Assembly: GCA_049889695.1 (NCBI GenBank)
Contig: JBMHCX010000009.1
Coordinates: 226,955 to 290,954 of the forward strand
Source: WTJH01 sp049889695
Lineage (GTDB): Bacteria; Bacteroidota; Bacteroidia; Flavobacteriales; Flavobacteriaceae
DNA length: 64,000 nt
Direction: 5' to 3'
This document shows positions 7,232 through 16,896 of this stretch, in pieces. Positions within the stretch are counted from its first letter, which is position 1. Every line of letters begins with the position of its first letter. The position numbers and the translations under genes are program-made. The notes beneath the pieces are model-generated. The model did not search any database and was not told where the DNA came from. It worked only from the letters and a program-made list of their open reading frames with translations.

Positions 7232-8452
7232 GTGAATCAATATCTTTTCCAACTACTCGATCAAACAGGGCTTCCACCCTTCTGGAAAACTATAGTCGCA
7301 GTTCTCTTAGGACTCTTCGTGTTGAGCGTTCTCGCTGTCCTTATATTCTGGATCAGTAAAAAGATGATTCGCTTTGGTTTTGTACAAATGGCGCGCAAAA
7401 CCAAGGGTAGTCTAGACGACATCTTAGTAATGAATCAGCTCCCGCAAAAGATTGCATGGGTGATTCCCTATTTTTTCCTCAGCTGGGCACTCCCCGAGTG
7501 GCTCGATTATTTTGGAGATTATGCAATCGATATACAACACTTGTTTACCGCCATCGGCATTGTCTTGGTTATCGTTATTATTCGAGCGATTCTACACAGT
7601 CTACGCGACTATCTCAAATCGCTTGATAACTTTAAAGACAAACCCATTGATAGCTACATACAGGTTTTCCTGATCTTTCTATGGGCCATCGGTACTCTGA
7701 TGATTTTATCTGTCCTTACAGGCCTAGATGTGACTAAATTTTTAGCGGGCCTTGGGGCACTTTCCGCTGTGATCATCCTCGTGTTTAAAGACAGTCTTTT
7801 GGGTTTTGTGGCCAGCATTCAAATCGCTGTAAACGACACCGTCAGGATTGGAGACTGGATTACTCTTAAGTCCCAAGGGGCAGACGGCGATGTGATAGAA
7901 ATTAACTTATCGAATGTTAAAATTCGCAACTTCGACAACACCATTTCCATTCTACCCACTTACAAACTTCTAACAGAGTCCTATGTCAATTGGCGAGGTA
8001 TGTCCGAATCGGGCGGACGGCGAATTAAAAGAGCGTTACACTTGCGAATCGATAGTGTTCGCTTTTTGGACCCTTCCGAGCTAGAAGCGTTTAAGAAAAT
8101 TGAACGTTTAACCCCCTACATCGACAGTCGAATGTCGGCCATCGAACAACACAACCAAAAGACGGCCACCAATAAAGAACTATTGCTGAACGGCAGGAAT
8201 TTTACCAACCTAGGAATGTTCCGCGCCTATGTAGAAGCCTATCTCAGTGAACACCCCCAAATCAATCCTAACCTAACGCTTTTGTGCCGCCAACTCGAGC
8301 CGAGTCCACAGGGCATTCCCTTGGAAGTATATGCCTTTAGTAAGGATAAAAATTGGGGGAATTACGAGCGCATTGCTTCAGATATCTTTGACCACCTTTT
8401 GGCTGCTCTACCTACTTTCCAACTTAAGTGCTTTGAACTGACATATAAATAA
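7232..8452 (+). CDS. Mechanosensitive ion channel, YbdG/MscS-like
   Basis: 406 residues from a GTG start. MscS-family channels open under membrane tension and release solutes on hypo-osmotic shock. Several N-terminal hydrophobic segments (about residues 19-45, 70-90, 103-125 and 140-165) precede the pore helix around 170-197 (GLGALSAVIILVFKDSLLGF). The beta-domain follows with RIGDWI near residue 206. NWRGMSESGGRRIKRAL near 255-270 is a signature I associate with the YbdG branch, as is the length of roughly 410. The stop codon directly abuts the ATG of the metalloprotease gene, so the two are probably cotranscribed. Confidence 0.88.
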   Translation: MNQYLFQLLDQTGLPPFWKTIVAVLLGLFVLSVLAVLIFWISKKMIRFGFVQMARKTKGSLDDILVMNQLPQKIAWVIPYFFLSWALPEWLDYFGDYAIDIQHLFTAIGIVLVIVIIRAILHSLRDYLKSLDNFKDKPIDSYIQVFLIFLWAIGTLMILSVLTGLDVTKFLAGLGALSAVIILVFKDSLLGFVASIQIAVNDTVRIGDWITLKSQGADGDVIEINLSNVKIRNFDNTISILPTYKLLTESYVNWRGMSESGGRRIKRALHLRIDSVRFLDPSELEAFKKIERLTPYIDSRMSAIEQHNQKTATNKELLLNGRNFTNLGMFRAYVEAYLSEHPQINPNLTLLCRQLEPSPQGIPLEVYAFSKDKNWGNYERIASDIFDHLLAALPTFQLKCFELTYK

Positions 8453-10777
8453 ATGATGATACGACTACTCTTACTTCTCTCTTTTCTGAGTATTGGACTC
8501 TTTTCTACCGCCCAAAAAAAAAATAAATTAAAACCACTAGATTCCATAGTAGTCGACCTAAAAGCCGACGCAGGAAAGATCAACAGTTATTTTGGCGATC
8601 AGAAACTCTATTGGGAGCTGGATCCTTCAGATCTAGACAAAGACTACCTGATGGTTACTCGACTAGCGCAAATCCCTTCTAATTACAGCGCATATGTCAA
8701 TGCGGGTTCCAAAACAGCAGAAAGAGTTGTCCGATGGACCAAAGTAGATGGTGAAATTATTCTTCGCCAGCAGTCATTCATTAACCAGGCGAATGATGAA
8801 GACCCTATACGCATCAGTGTAGAGGAAAATAACTACGCCCCTATCCTCGCTATTTTTCCGATCCTGAATGAAGAAAAAGATCGCTACTTGATCGACGTAT
8901 CCGACTACTTTAACAACAATTCTCCGGGCTTTAATATCATTTCATCTGGCGCCAAAGAACAATTTAAGATTGGCGGGGTCGATAAAAAGCGAAGCAGAAT
9001 TGAAAAAGTTAGCAGTTTTCCACAAAATACGGAGGTCGTGCATACCCTAACTTTTTCGGTTCAGAAACCACCCCGGTCTAACCGAGCAAAAACCTTTAGT
9101 TTTCAAGTCAATCATTCGCTTATTCTTCTTCCGGAAAATCCTATGCAAATCCGATATTCCGATGAACGTGTAGGCTGGTTTGGTCTCGAAAAATACAACT
9201 ACAGCTCCGAGGCGCTTAAATCAGATTCTTTTAGAATTATTCGACGATGGCGTTTAGAACCCAAAGATCCTGCGGCATATGCACAAGGAGAGTTGGTAGA
9301 ACCCAAAAAGCCGATTGTTTATTATCTCGACCCCGCCACACCAATGAAGTGGAGAAAATACTTCAAACAGGGAATTGAAGATTGGAACCAAGCTTTTGAA
9401 ACAGCTGGATTTAAAAATGCCATTCAGGCGAAGGACGCCCCCAGCCCCGAAGAGGATCCTGAATTTAACCCTGAAGATGTTCGCTATTCTACCGTACGCT
9501 ATGTGGCTTCAACTACCCGAAATGCTATTGGACCGAGTGTGAGTGATCCGCGTACAGGAGAAATATTAGAATCAGACATTATTTGGTATCACAATCACCT
9601 CCGTTCCTACAGAAATCGATATTTACTGGAAACGGCTGCCGCCAATCCTAAAGCCCGAACGCTCAATACTCCAGAAGAAGAAATTGGCGAAATGATGCGA
9701 CAAGTGATTGCCCATGAAATTGGACACGCTCTAGGTCTTCCCCACAATATGAAAGCCAGCTCTGCCTATGCCGTAGATTCTTTACGCTCTGGAAGCTTCA
9801 CCCAGAAATATGGGATAGCCACTACACTTATGGATTATGCACGTTACAATTACGTGGCGCAACCCGGAGACAAAAATATTCGATTTGTCCGTCAATTAGG
9901 GCCCTACGATCATTATGCCATCAATTGGGGGTACCGCTACTACCATCAGCAAAGTCCGGCAGAAATAAGAGACCTGCTAGCGGCAGAAGTGGACGAGAAA
10001 AGCACTGATCCAATCTATATGTTCGGTTCTGGTGGCTTAGATCCACAAGCTCAAACGGAAAATATAGGAGATGATCCGGTCAAAGCCAATACCTATGGCC
10101 TAAGCAATTTGAAAATAGTTGCGCAAAACTTGGAACAATGGACAACCCCAACGGGGAATAATTTTGACGACCTGAAAGAGCTCCATCAGGAAATGTTAGG
10201 AGTCTACAGGCGATATATCAATCATGTAGCGAGAATCGTTGGCGGAGTTCATGAAACCCTCCTACGCCAAGGACAAGAGGGAATACCCTACCGACATGTC
10301 GATAGAGCACAACAAATTCGAGCGTTAAACTTCTTGAATGAAGAATTATGGGAGACTCCAACCTGGTTATTCGATAAAAACACCCTCAGTAAATTCGATC
10401 CCTACAAGGGGGTGGAACAAGTGCAAAATCTTCAAAAGTCTGTCTTAAACCGGTTGCTCAGTACAAAAACCTTGAATCGAATGTGGCGAACGCAGAGCAG
10501 TCTTAGCGGTACTCCATTAGGCGTACAACAACTGCTGACTACGCTTAACAAACACCTCTTTTTTGAGCGGTGTTCCCCCACTATACATGAACAACACTTA
10601 CAGCTCTACGCCCTTGAAAAATTGAATACGCTAAGTACAGATGATGCCTTAGACCCTTCCTTAAGAGCTGTCATTACTGATCGGAAAGGTGAATTGAGAA
10701 AATGGTTTAAAAGAAATAAAAGGGGAGATTTAGGAACACACTACCGTTATGCGCTCGAGCTTCTCGAAACAAACTAA
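8453..10777 (+). CDS. Secreted zinc-dependent metalloprotease (metzincin-like, DUF5117/DUF5118 type)
   Basis: 774 residues with an N-terminal signal peptide ending near STAQ at about residue 20. The zinc site HEIGHALGLPH (His421, Glu422, His425, His431) is the extended metzincin motif HExxHxxGxxH. A Met-turn candidate, TTLMDYARYNY, lies further on. The layout of a long N-terminal part followed by the catalytic region and a C-terminal helical tail matches the large Bacteroidota proteases usually annotated as zinc-dependent metalloprotease. It probably acts in the periplasm or outside the cell. It begins immediately after the channel gene's stop; the biological link is unknown. Confidence 0.87.
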   Translation: MMIRLLLLLSFLSIGLFSTAQKKNKLKPLDSIVVDLKADAGKINSYFGDQKLYWELDPSDLDKDYLMVTRLAQIPSNYSAYVNAGSKTAERVVRWTKVDGEIILRQQSFINQANDEDPIRISVEENNYAPILAIFPILNEEKDRYLIDVSDYFNNNSPGFNIISSGAKEQFKIGGVDKKRSRIEKVSSFPQNTEVVHTLTFSVQKPPRSNRAKTFSFQVNHSLILLPENPMQIRYSDERVGWFGLEKYNYSSEALKSDSFRIIRRWRLEPKDPAAYAQGELVEPKKPIVYYLDPATPMKWRKYFKQGIEDWNQAFETAGFKNAIQAKDAPSPEEDPEFNPEDVRYSTVRYVASTTRNAIGPSVSDPRTGEILESDIIWYHNHLRSYRNRYLLETAAANPKARTLNTPEEEIGEMMRQVIAHEIGHALGLPHNMKASSAYAVDSLRSGSFTQKYGIATTLMDYARYNYVAQPGDKNIRFVRQLGPYDHYAINWGYRYYHQQSPAEIRDLLAAEVDEKSTDPIYMFGSGGLDPQAQTENIGDDPVKANTYGLSNLKIVAQNLEQWTTPTGNNFDDLKELHQEMLGVYRRYINHVARIVGGVHETLLRQGQEGIPYRHVDRAQQIRALNFLNEELWETPTWLFDKNTLSKFDPYKGVEQVQNLQKSVLNRLLSTKTLNRMWRTQSSLSGTPLGVQQLLTTLNKHLFFERCSPTIHEQHLQLYALEKLNTLSTDDALDPSLRAVITDRKGELRKWFKRNKRGDLGTHYRYALELLETN

Positions 10778-10913
10778 TCCTGTTGAGAAGAAAAGGCCTC
10801 TGAATATGTGGCCGTTGAAGCTGATTTTTAGATAGAAAAAAAGCAGCGGTATTGGGACGGTTATTTTTCTTTTTTATTGATAACTTTATGTGAAACCAGT
10901 TCTCAATGTTGTT

Positions 10914-10921
10914 TATATTTG
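10914..10921 (+). promoter_or_regulatory. -7 element of the TerB-like gene
   Basis: TATATTTG matches TAnnTTTG and ends 18 nt before the ATG at 10940. This supports that start over an upstream one at 10877, which would place coding sequence across the promoter. Confidence 0.5.
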
Positions 10922-10939
10922 GCAAAAAATTTACTGTAT

Positions 10940-11356
10940 ATGTCTTTTTCTGATCTCTATTCTTCTGGATTTAAAAACCGTAACCGCGATCATTTTGCTG
11001 CTATTGTTCGTGTGGCCCTTTCTGATGATGTAATCACAGAGCAAGAACACGCTTTTATCAACAGACTAGCAATTTCTTTGGAGATCGATGACCAAGAAAA
11101 AGAAGCCATCCTCAAGGACCCTGAAGCCTACCCCGTTAATCCGCCAGCGAATGACACTAGAAGAAAAGAACGCCTATACGATTTGGCACGTATTGTATAT
11201 GCAGATCATATCGCTGACGAAGAGGAAAAAGCATTGTTACGTCGCTTTGTGGTAGGGCTTGGTTTTGCTACGGAAGATGCAGAAAATATTGCCGACCGAG
11301 CACTTACTCTTGTCGACAAGGGATTGGATGAAGACGAATTTCTCGAACAGTTCTAA
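10940..11356 (+). CDS. TerB-like helical protein
   Basis: 138 residues. All-helical acidic sequence with DHFAAIVRVALSDDVIT, EQEHAFINRLAISLEI and later YADHIADEEEKALLRRFVVGLG. This is the pattern of TerB domains (tellurite-resistance type, DUF533-like), which often carry paired acidic residues that may bind metal. No signal peptide, so it is cytoplasmic. The start at 10940 is favoured by the promoter just upstream. Its 3' end overlaps the convergent small membrane protein gene by 4 bp. Its function in flavobacteria is not established; tellurite resistance should not be assumed. Confidence 0.7.
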   Translation: MSFSDLYSSGFKNRNRDHFAAIVRVALSDDVITEQEHAFINRLAISLEIDDQEKEAILKDPEAYPVNPPANDTRRKERLYDLARIVYADHIADEEEKALLRRFVVGLGFATEDAENIADRALTLVDKGLDEDEFLEQF

Positions 11357-11568
11357 TCCTGTAGTACCTCTTTTACTTTTAGAAAAACAGCATGGCCCAA
11401 TAGGCTTAAACCGCTATTGAGAACCACCAACCCTGCTGTCCCCCAGCTAAACCACCCAGACTCACCTAAGGTCCGGAGTCGTATGGCCTCACCTAAAATT
11501 GAAATTCCTGCCCCCACTAAGAGAAGAGACGTTACGGAAAATATCCACCATTGCACTTTTAAGTTCAT
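11353..11568 (-). CDS. Small two-helix membrane protein, unknown function
   Basis: 71 residues. Two hydrophobic stretches, about 7-27 (WWIFSVTSLLLVGAGISILG) and 43-63, are joined by a short loop, so it is probably an integral membrane hairpin. It runs convergently into the TerB-like gene and divergently from fbp. The reading frame is uninterrupted and the composition is coherent for a membrane protein. I do not recognise a family, and a spurious frame cannot be excluded at this length. Confidence 0.6.
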   Translation of the reverse strand: MNLKVQWWIFSVTSLLLVGAGISILGEAIRLRTLGESGWFSWGTAGLVVLNSGLSLLGHAVFLKVKEVLQD

Positions 11569-11596
11569 ATCTTTATTTTAATTTAAAAATACAGCA

Positions 11597-12604
11597 ATGA
11601 CGGCAAAACCCATTTCTCTAGGTGAATTTATCATCCGCGAACAAGAAAAATTCCCCAATGCCTCAGGAGATTTGAGTAAGATTCTCAGCAGTATCAAAGC
11701 AGCCGCAAAGCGCGTAAGTTTTAGGATTCTTCAGGCCAGCCTCCACGGCAATAGTCCGCTAGCAAATCATACTTCCAATATTCATGGCGAGGAACAAACA
11801 CCTCTTGATGTCTATGCCGATCGAATTTTTATAGAGGCGAGTCGAGCAAGGAGAGAAGTTTGTGCTTTAGGCTCTGAGGAACAAGACGATTGGATTCATT
11901 TTTCTGATCCGGAACACAATAAAAGTAAATATGTCTTGCTGATCGATCCTCTAGACGGGTCTTCCAATGTAGATGTAAATGTGTCTGTCGGAACAATATT
12001 TTCTATCTATAAGCGCGTGAGTCCCCTCGGTGGACCAGCACAATTAGCGGATGTACTGCAAAACGGTAGAAAGCAAATCGCAGCAGGCTATATCCTCTAT
12101 GGCTCTTCTACCATGCTTGTTATGAGTACAGGACACGGTGTTAATGGGTTTACTCTCGATCCGGCCTTGGGAAGCTTCTATCTATCCCACCCGCAAATGA
12201 CATTCCCTAAACACGGGTGTATCTATTCCATAAACGAAGGGAATTACGAACATTTCCCTCATGGCATTAAGCAACTCATTAAACATTATCAGCAAGTAGA
12301 ACCAGCGGAAAATCGTCCCTATACTTCCCGATATATCGGTTCTTTGGTCGCAGATTTTCATCGGAACTTACTAAAAGGAGGGGTGTATTTATATCCGCAG
12401 GGGACTACTGCCCCGGAAGGAAAACTACGATTGCAATACGAATGTAACCCCATTGCTTTTTTAGCAGAAAAAGCAGGAGGAATGGCAACTAATGGTCAGA
12501 TTCCTATTTTGGATGTTACCCCTACTCAACTGCATCAGCGGACTCCCTTTTTTGTTGGAAACAAGCAACTAGTTGAAGAAATTCACACCTATTTAAAAAA
12601 GTGA
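11597..12604 (+). CDS. fbp: Fructose-1,6-bisphosphatase, class I
   Basis: 335 residues, the usual length. It hydrolyses fructose 1,6-bisphosphate to fructose 6-phosphate and phosphate, the committed step of gluconeogenesis. The metal-binding block DPLDGSSNVDVNVSVGTIF (about residues 117-135) is diagnostic of class I enzymes. Other family blocks are GEEQTPLDVYAD, YTSRYIGSLVADFHRNLLKGG and CNPIAFLAEKAGG. It is a monocistronic plus-strand gene, convergent with ccsBA. A gluconeogenic role fits the glycerol catabolic operon at 40380, which feeds triose phosphates. Confidence 0.96.
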   Translation: MTAKPISLGEFIIREQEKFPNASGDLSKILSSIKAAAKRVSFRILQASLHGNSPLANHTSNIHGEEQTPLDVYADRIFIEASRARREVCALGSEEQDDWIHFSDPEHNKSKYVLLIDPLDGSSNVDVNVSVGTIFSIYKRVSPLGGPAQLADVLQNGRKQIAAGYILYGSSTMLVMSTGHGVNGFTLDPALGSFYLSHPQMTFPKHGCIYSINEGNYEHFPHGIKQLIKHYQQVEPAENRPYTSRYIGSLVADFHRNLLKGGVYLYPQGTTAPEGKLRLQYECNPIAFLAEKAGGMATNGQIPILDVTPTQLHQRTPFFVGNKQLVEEIHTYLKK

Positions 12605-12630
12605 TTGTTAAATAGTTAACCCGGGTTCGA

Positions 12631-15600
12631 CTACTTAAATTTGTAGTTACGCCAGTAAGACAATGCGCCTAAGAGTAAAACAAAGGCTGCGGCATAATAG
12701 ACAAAAGATGGGGTGATGATTTTATCGCCACTCGCATAAGAGTGAAGCCCAACCAAGTAGAAATTTACACCAAAATAGGTCATCAGTATACTCGCAAAAG
12801 CCAATACACTCATGAAATTAAAGGTCCATCGACCGCCTAAACCTGGGATCAACCGCATATGTAAGACAAAAGCATACACCATGATGCTGATCATGGCCCA
12901 AGTTTCTTTAGGATCCCATCCCCAATAACGCCCCCAGCTTTCATTGGCCCACATCCCCCCTAAGAAGTTACCAATTGTAAGCATCACCAGGCCAATGGTT
13001 AGGGAAAGCTCATTAATAATTGTCAGCTCTTTAATTTGAATCTTCAGCTTTGCTCTATTCGACTCTTGGAAAAGCAGCATCAATAACATCACAACAAGTC
13101 CGATGATCATACTGATGGCAAATGGACCGTAGCTTCCCACAATAACCGCAACGTGAATCATTAACCAATAACTATCCAAGACAGGTTGCAAATTGGCAAT
13201 CGCCGGATCTGTCCAATTCCAGTGAGCGATCATAAGGGTCATGGAACTGACAAATGCAGTCGATGCTAAGGTAAGGTTAGACTTCCGACCAAAAATAAAC
13301 CCAAATAATTGAGTTGCCCAAGCGACATAAATCATAGACTCATATGCATCGCTCCAGGGAGCATGCCCGGAAATATACCACCGGGCGGCTAAACCTGCCG
13401 TATGCGTGAGAAACAATAGCCCAAGAAGCCCCTGTAGTCCAAGGTTAGACCAGCGCAAAAATGCATTGGTTTTGAAAATCTGAAAAACAACTACCACAAA
13501 GAGCAACAAGCCAACATAGAGGTAGTACTGAAATAGTTTCTCAAAAACATTAAAACGATTATAGGCGATCTCAGCTTCAATCTTTTTTTCCGAAGGCAAT
13601 ACTTCGGCACCAAACTTTTGCTGAAAACCTTTGAGGCTCGCCAAAAGATTATCGGCTTGTTCGTAATCCCCATCTTGGGTGGCATTGCGCAGAGATCTCA
13701 AATAAAGCGGTAAAACATTTCGGACGTAAAGGGAGTCCATTCCTGTAAAATTGGCTTCTTTCAATTCAGGATAGGAGACCCATCGGTTATTTGAGTCATC
13801 TGGTAAGGGAAAAATTCTAAGCACACGGCCTTCTAAAGCAGAATACAACAGATTTACGCGTTTATCGACCTCTATAAAATCTTTTTCAAAGCTATTAGGT
13901 ACACGAGCACGATAGGCTGTCTCTAATTGAGAACTAATCTTGTAATTGCCCTCAGCATCAAAAAAGCGAACTAAGGAGGCATATTTTTCTTTGGGTCCTA
14001 ATCCGACCACTTTCCGAATACTGTCGTTTCCGCGTTTGAGGTATATGATTGGTATGTTATACCAAACGGCTGGGTTGTTGAGGATCGATAGTAACACCTG
14101 ATCGGAATTCAATCCCTTGTAGGCATCTTTTTTAGAAACTTTTCGCAATAGTTCTGAAGAGAACGTATTTGCGGGTTTCATTCGCCCGCCCAAATCCTGG
14201 ATGATTAACTTCCCAAAATTAGCAGCGTGTTCCGGAGCAAAGGCCTCGGCTTGCACCAAAGAATCGAAATTCATTCCTTTTTGTGGCCCCTCTAAAAAGC
14301 CTTGTGCCTGAAGACTGGTGGAACTAAGCAGTAGAATAAGCCCCCCTACTACTTTTTGCTTTTTGATTTTTTCTAAACTCTTGGCAAGATCAATAAAACG
14401 AGTTTTTCCAATAAAGAATATCCCCATCATACTCAAATACAACAAAATATATCCAACATAGGTCACCCAAGTCCCCCACCAGTCGTGATTGATGGAGAGA
14501 ACAGTTCCTTTTTCATCCGGATCGAACGAGGCTTGAAAAAAGCGATACCCTTTATGATCTAAAACATGATTCATGTAGATATCATAGGGAAAAGGATTTT
14601 GATCTTCCACTTGGATTTTACTCATGAAAGAAGAGTAGCTCTTTTCAGTACCCGGATATTTTTCAGCGATAAAATCGTTCAACGTAAGGGCAAAAGGAAG
14701 CTTTTGCTCCAACGAACCGTATTGCACATAAAAGTCTAAGCCATTGAGTTGTTCAATTTTTTTTATTTCTGAAGGGGCTCCTTTGGCCCCTAAAAGTGCG
14801 ATGGTTTTTTCTGCATTTCCAGAACGTACTTTTATCGAGAGTGCATCGGTGGCTCCCTTCTCCCCTTCTGCTACGGGGACCATGTCGAACCTACCGCGAA
14901 TTAAGGGTTCTGGAATCACAAATTGCAATCCAGGAAGGGTGTATAATGATCGTAGTTGTAAGCTTTGCTCGCTATTGGCTTCCAATCGTCCTTGGAATTG
15001 ATCTGCCATGCGCATGAAACCAGCTTCAAACGGGCTTTGAATATAATATTCACCTGCTTCAAAGCGGATATTCACAGCACCCTCTATCGGGCTGTTGAGG
15101 GTAAATAATATATTGTGAATATTGGCCACTTCCCCATATTTTAAATAGTGTTCATGGCGGGAACCATCGCTGGCCTCAACAATTTTAAGATATCGTTCCC
15201 CAGCTGGATCCATAACCAATCCTGAAGTCATATCTTCTTGGAAGGAGACCAAATCAATTTCGAAAGGAATACCGGCAAAATCGTCCGACCAATGCAAACG
15301 GTTATTGACATGTTCTGAAAATAAAACATCGTCTTGCAAGATCTTTCGCATGGGAGTTCCGTCTCTTTCGCCATCGACAAAAATGGTGAGATAGGTTTTT
15401 TCGGTTAAATAGCGATCGGTGGTTTCCCCTTCCCGAATGGGCATTACTCCCTCATATCCGAAATAACGAGTGATAAACGCTCCTAGGAGAATAAGAATAA
15501 AGGACAAGTGGAGGAGCAATACAGCCCACTTGGTTCTACGAAGTAATTTGTATTTAAAAATATTCCCAATAAAATTAATCATCAGCAACGCCATGATGAG

Positions 15601-15756
15601 TTCAAACCACCAGGCATTGTAGATCCATATTTTAGCAGTATCAGTAGAATACCATGTTTCTATGAATGTGCCAAAAGCCATTGCCGTGGGGAACAATAGG
15701 AATAAAAGTGCTGTAAGACGAGTTGAAAATAAAATCTTAAACCAAGTATCTTTCAT
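12631..15756 (-). CDS. ccsA: Fused ResB-CcsA (CcsBA) cytochrome c biogenesis protein
   Basis: 1041 residues. System II cytochrome c synthases export haem and attach it to CxxCH apocytochromes; here the ResB/CcsB and CcsA parts are one polypeptide, as in many Bacteroidota. The N-terminal third has ResB-like helices (about residues 7-30, 45-65 and 78-98) with a large periplasmic domain. The middle holds another helix, then an extracytoplasmic region from about 480 to 735. The C-terminal CcsA part has multiple helices and the haem-handling WWD motif WGRYWGWDPKETWA, flanked by conserved His (HTAGLAARW, MIHVAV, LHSYASG). Consensus -7 box upstream. Confidence 0.93.
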   Translation of the reverse strand: MKDTWFKILFSTRLTALLFLLFPTAMAFGTFIETWYSTDTAKIWIYNAWWFELIMALLMINFIGNIFKYKLLRRTKWAVLLLHLSFILILLGAFITRYFGYEGVMPIREGETTDRYLTEKTYLTIFVDGERDGTPMRKILQDDVLFSEHVNNRLHWSDDFAGIPFEIDLVSFQEDMTSGLVMDPAGERYLKIVEASDGSRHEHYLKYGEVANIHNILFTLNSPIEGAVNIRFEAGEYYIQSPFEAGFMRMADQFQGRLEANSEQSLQLRSLYTLPGLQFVIPEPLIRGRFDMVPVAEGEKGATDALSIKVRSGNAEKTIALLGAKGAPSEIKKIEQLNGLDFYVQYGSLEQKLPFALTLNDFIAEKYPGTEKSYSSFMSKIQVEDQNPFPYDIYMNHVLDHKGYRFFQASFDPDEKGTVLSINHDWWGTWVTYVGYILLYLSMMGIFFIGKTRFIDLAKSLEKIKKQKVVGGLILLLSSTSLQAQGFLEGPQKGMNFDSLVQAEAFAPEHAANFGKLIIQDLGGRMKPANTFSSELLRKVSKKDAYKGLNSDQVLLSILNNPAVWYNIPIIYLKRGNDSIRKVVGLGPKEKYASLVRFFDAEGNYKISSQLETAYRARVPNSFEKDFIEVDKRVNLLYSALEGRVLRIFPLPDDSNNRWVSYPELKEANFTGMDSLYVRNVLPLYLRSLRNATQDGDYEQADNLLASLKGFQQKFGAEVLPSEKKIEAEIAYNRFNVFEKLFQYYLYVGLLLFVVVVFQIFKTNAFLRWSNLGLQGLLGLLFLTHTAGLAARWYISGHAPWSDAYESMIYVAWATQLFGFIFGRKSNLTLASTAFVSSMTLMIAHWNWTDPAIANLQPVLDSYWLMIHVAVIVGSYGPFAISMIIGLVVMLLMLLFQESNRAKLKIQIKELTIINELSLTIGLVMLTIGNFLGGMWANESWGRYWGWDPKETWAMISIMVYAFVLHMRLIPGLGGRWTFNFMSVLAFASILMTYFGVNFYLVGLHSYASGDKIITPSFVYYAAAFVLLLGALSYWRNYKFK

Positions 15757-15779
15757 GCCATCCGCTTCTTAAATCGATG

Positions 15780-15787
15780 CAAAGATA
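15780..15787 (-). promoter_or_regulatory. -7 element of ccsBA
   Basis: Minus-strand TATCTTTG fits TAnnTTTG, 23 nt upstream of the ccsBA start at 15756. It allows expression separate from the small gene upstream. Confidence 0.5.
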
Positions 15788-15804
15788 CTTATTCGGACGC
15801 TCTT

Positions 15805-16089
15805 TTACAGGATTCGATTTAAAACTATTAACGCAATCTCAACTAGAATTCCCCAACACAGTAAATCAAACAAGCGTTGCGGCTTCATTTGTGCCAAAAG
15901 CGCTCCTAAATAGACCATGGCTGCCGCCACGCCTATGACCATTTGAGAAAATTTAAACAATGTCATTTGTCCCTGACAGATATAAAAAATAGCAATTGAG
16001 CCAATACAGGCCAATAGAATGATGCTCAGTGGAATCATCAGGAAAAAGTGATGGAGATAATACTGCCGTATTTTGGAAAAATTGTTCAT
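15805..16089 (-). CDS. Small membrane protein upstream of ccsBA
   Basis: 94 residues with three hydrophobic segments, about 17-38 (MIPLSIILLACIGSIAIFYI), 45-67 and 74-92. It is probably an integral inner-membrane protein. It lies 48 bp upstream of ccsBA on the same strand, so a role near cytochrome maturation or respiration is possible but only inferred from position. No recognised family. A second frame at 15953-16144 overlaps it and looks like a shadow. Confidence 0.65.
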   Translation of the reverse strand: MNNFSKIRQYYLHHFFLMIPLSIILLACIGSIAIFYICQGQMTLFKFSQMVIGVAAAMVYLGALLAQMKPQRLFDLLCWGILVEIALIVLNRIL

Positions 16090-16146
16090 AAAGGGTAAGT
16101 ATTTGGGTACACTTCAATATACGAAAAATTCTACTTTTGAACAACT

Positions 16147-16896
16147 ATGATGCAGCTAACGCTTTTGGGCAATGGACGTGTGGCTTCTTTTTTTAAACAA
16201 TTGATTGAAAAAAGTACAGCGCTCGAATGGGTCGGTTGGTATGCCCGAGAATTTCGGGACGAAACACTCCCTAAAGGAGTCCAAAAGGTGTCGCAGATCG
16301 AAGATCTACCACCAGCCGACTTGCATCTCGTATGTGTGTCGGACGATGCCTTACCGATCATCGTCCCTAAAATTCAACAAAAAGGAATCGTTGCCCATAC
16401 CTCCGGGGCAGTCGGATTAGAGGTTTTTCAAAAGCAACAAACCGCAGGCGTTTTTTACCCTCTACAGAGTTTTTCCAAAGAATCTTTACCGAAACTTGCC
16501 GATATTCCGATTTGCATAGAAGCAGATACGGCAATGACCTTTAGCAGGCTGGAAGCGTTTGCCCAAATTATCGGTTTAAAATCTCAAGCCATGTATAGCC
16601 AGCAACGTTTGCAGCTACATTTGGCTGCCGTTTTTGCTAACAACTTTAGTAATCATTGCTGGACTATCGCCAAAGAACTTTGCGAAAAATCAAACATTTC
16701 TTTTGATTTACTTCAGCCCCTCATCGAAAATAGCTTTCGCAAAATGCAACAAATAGGTCCCAAAGCTGCCCAAACTGGTCCTGCCCTACGGAAAGATCAA
16801 CAAACCATTGAAAAACATTTAAATCACTTGAATCCTGACCTAGGGGAACTCTATCAAAAACTATCCGATTCGATACAAAATGCTCATGAATTATAA
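16147..16896 (+). CDS. Rossmann-fold / DUF2520 protein
   Basis: 249 residues. The N-terminus LTLLGNGRVASFFKQLIEKS is a GxGxxA-type dinucleotide-binding loop. The domain continues to DIPICIEAD, followed by a helical C-terminal DUF2520 domain (LAAVFANNFSNHCWTIAKEL, then LIENSFRKM and GPALRKD). Such proteins resemble ketopantoate reductase or pyrroline-5-carboxylate reductase folds; the substrate is not known. It is the first gene of a tight operon with the KdsC-like phosphatase, Maf and a lipoprotein, overlapping the next start by 17 bp. Start could be the second ATG, three bases later. Confidence 0.82.
   Translation: MMQLTLLGNGRVASFFKQLIEKSTALEWVGWYAREFRDETLPKGVQKVSQIEDLPPADLHLVCVSDDALPIIVPKIQQKGIVAHTSGAVGLEVFQKQQTAGVFYPLQSFSKESLPKLADIPICIEADTAMTFSRLEAFAQIIGLKSQAMYSQQRLQLHLAAVFANNFSNHCWTIAKELCEKSNISFDLLQPLIENSFRKMQQIGPKAAQTGPALRKDQQTIEKHLNHLNPDLGELYQKLSDSIQNAHEL

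Noticed and set aside
10707..10925. 72-codon minus-strand frame over the metalloprotease 3' end
   Set aside because: It overlaps coding sequence and the promoter of the TerB-like gene and has no family-like sequence.
12619..12628. AACCCGGGTT palindrome between fbp and ccsBA, considered as a terminator
   Set aside because: Stem too short to be stable as a hairpin and no T-tract.
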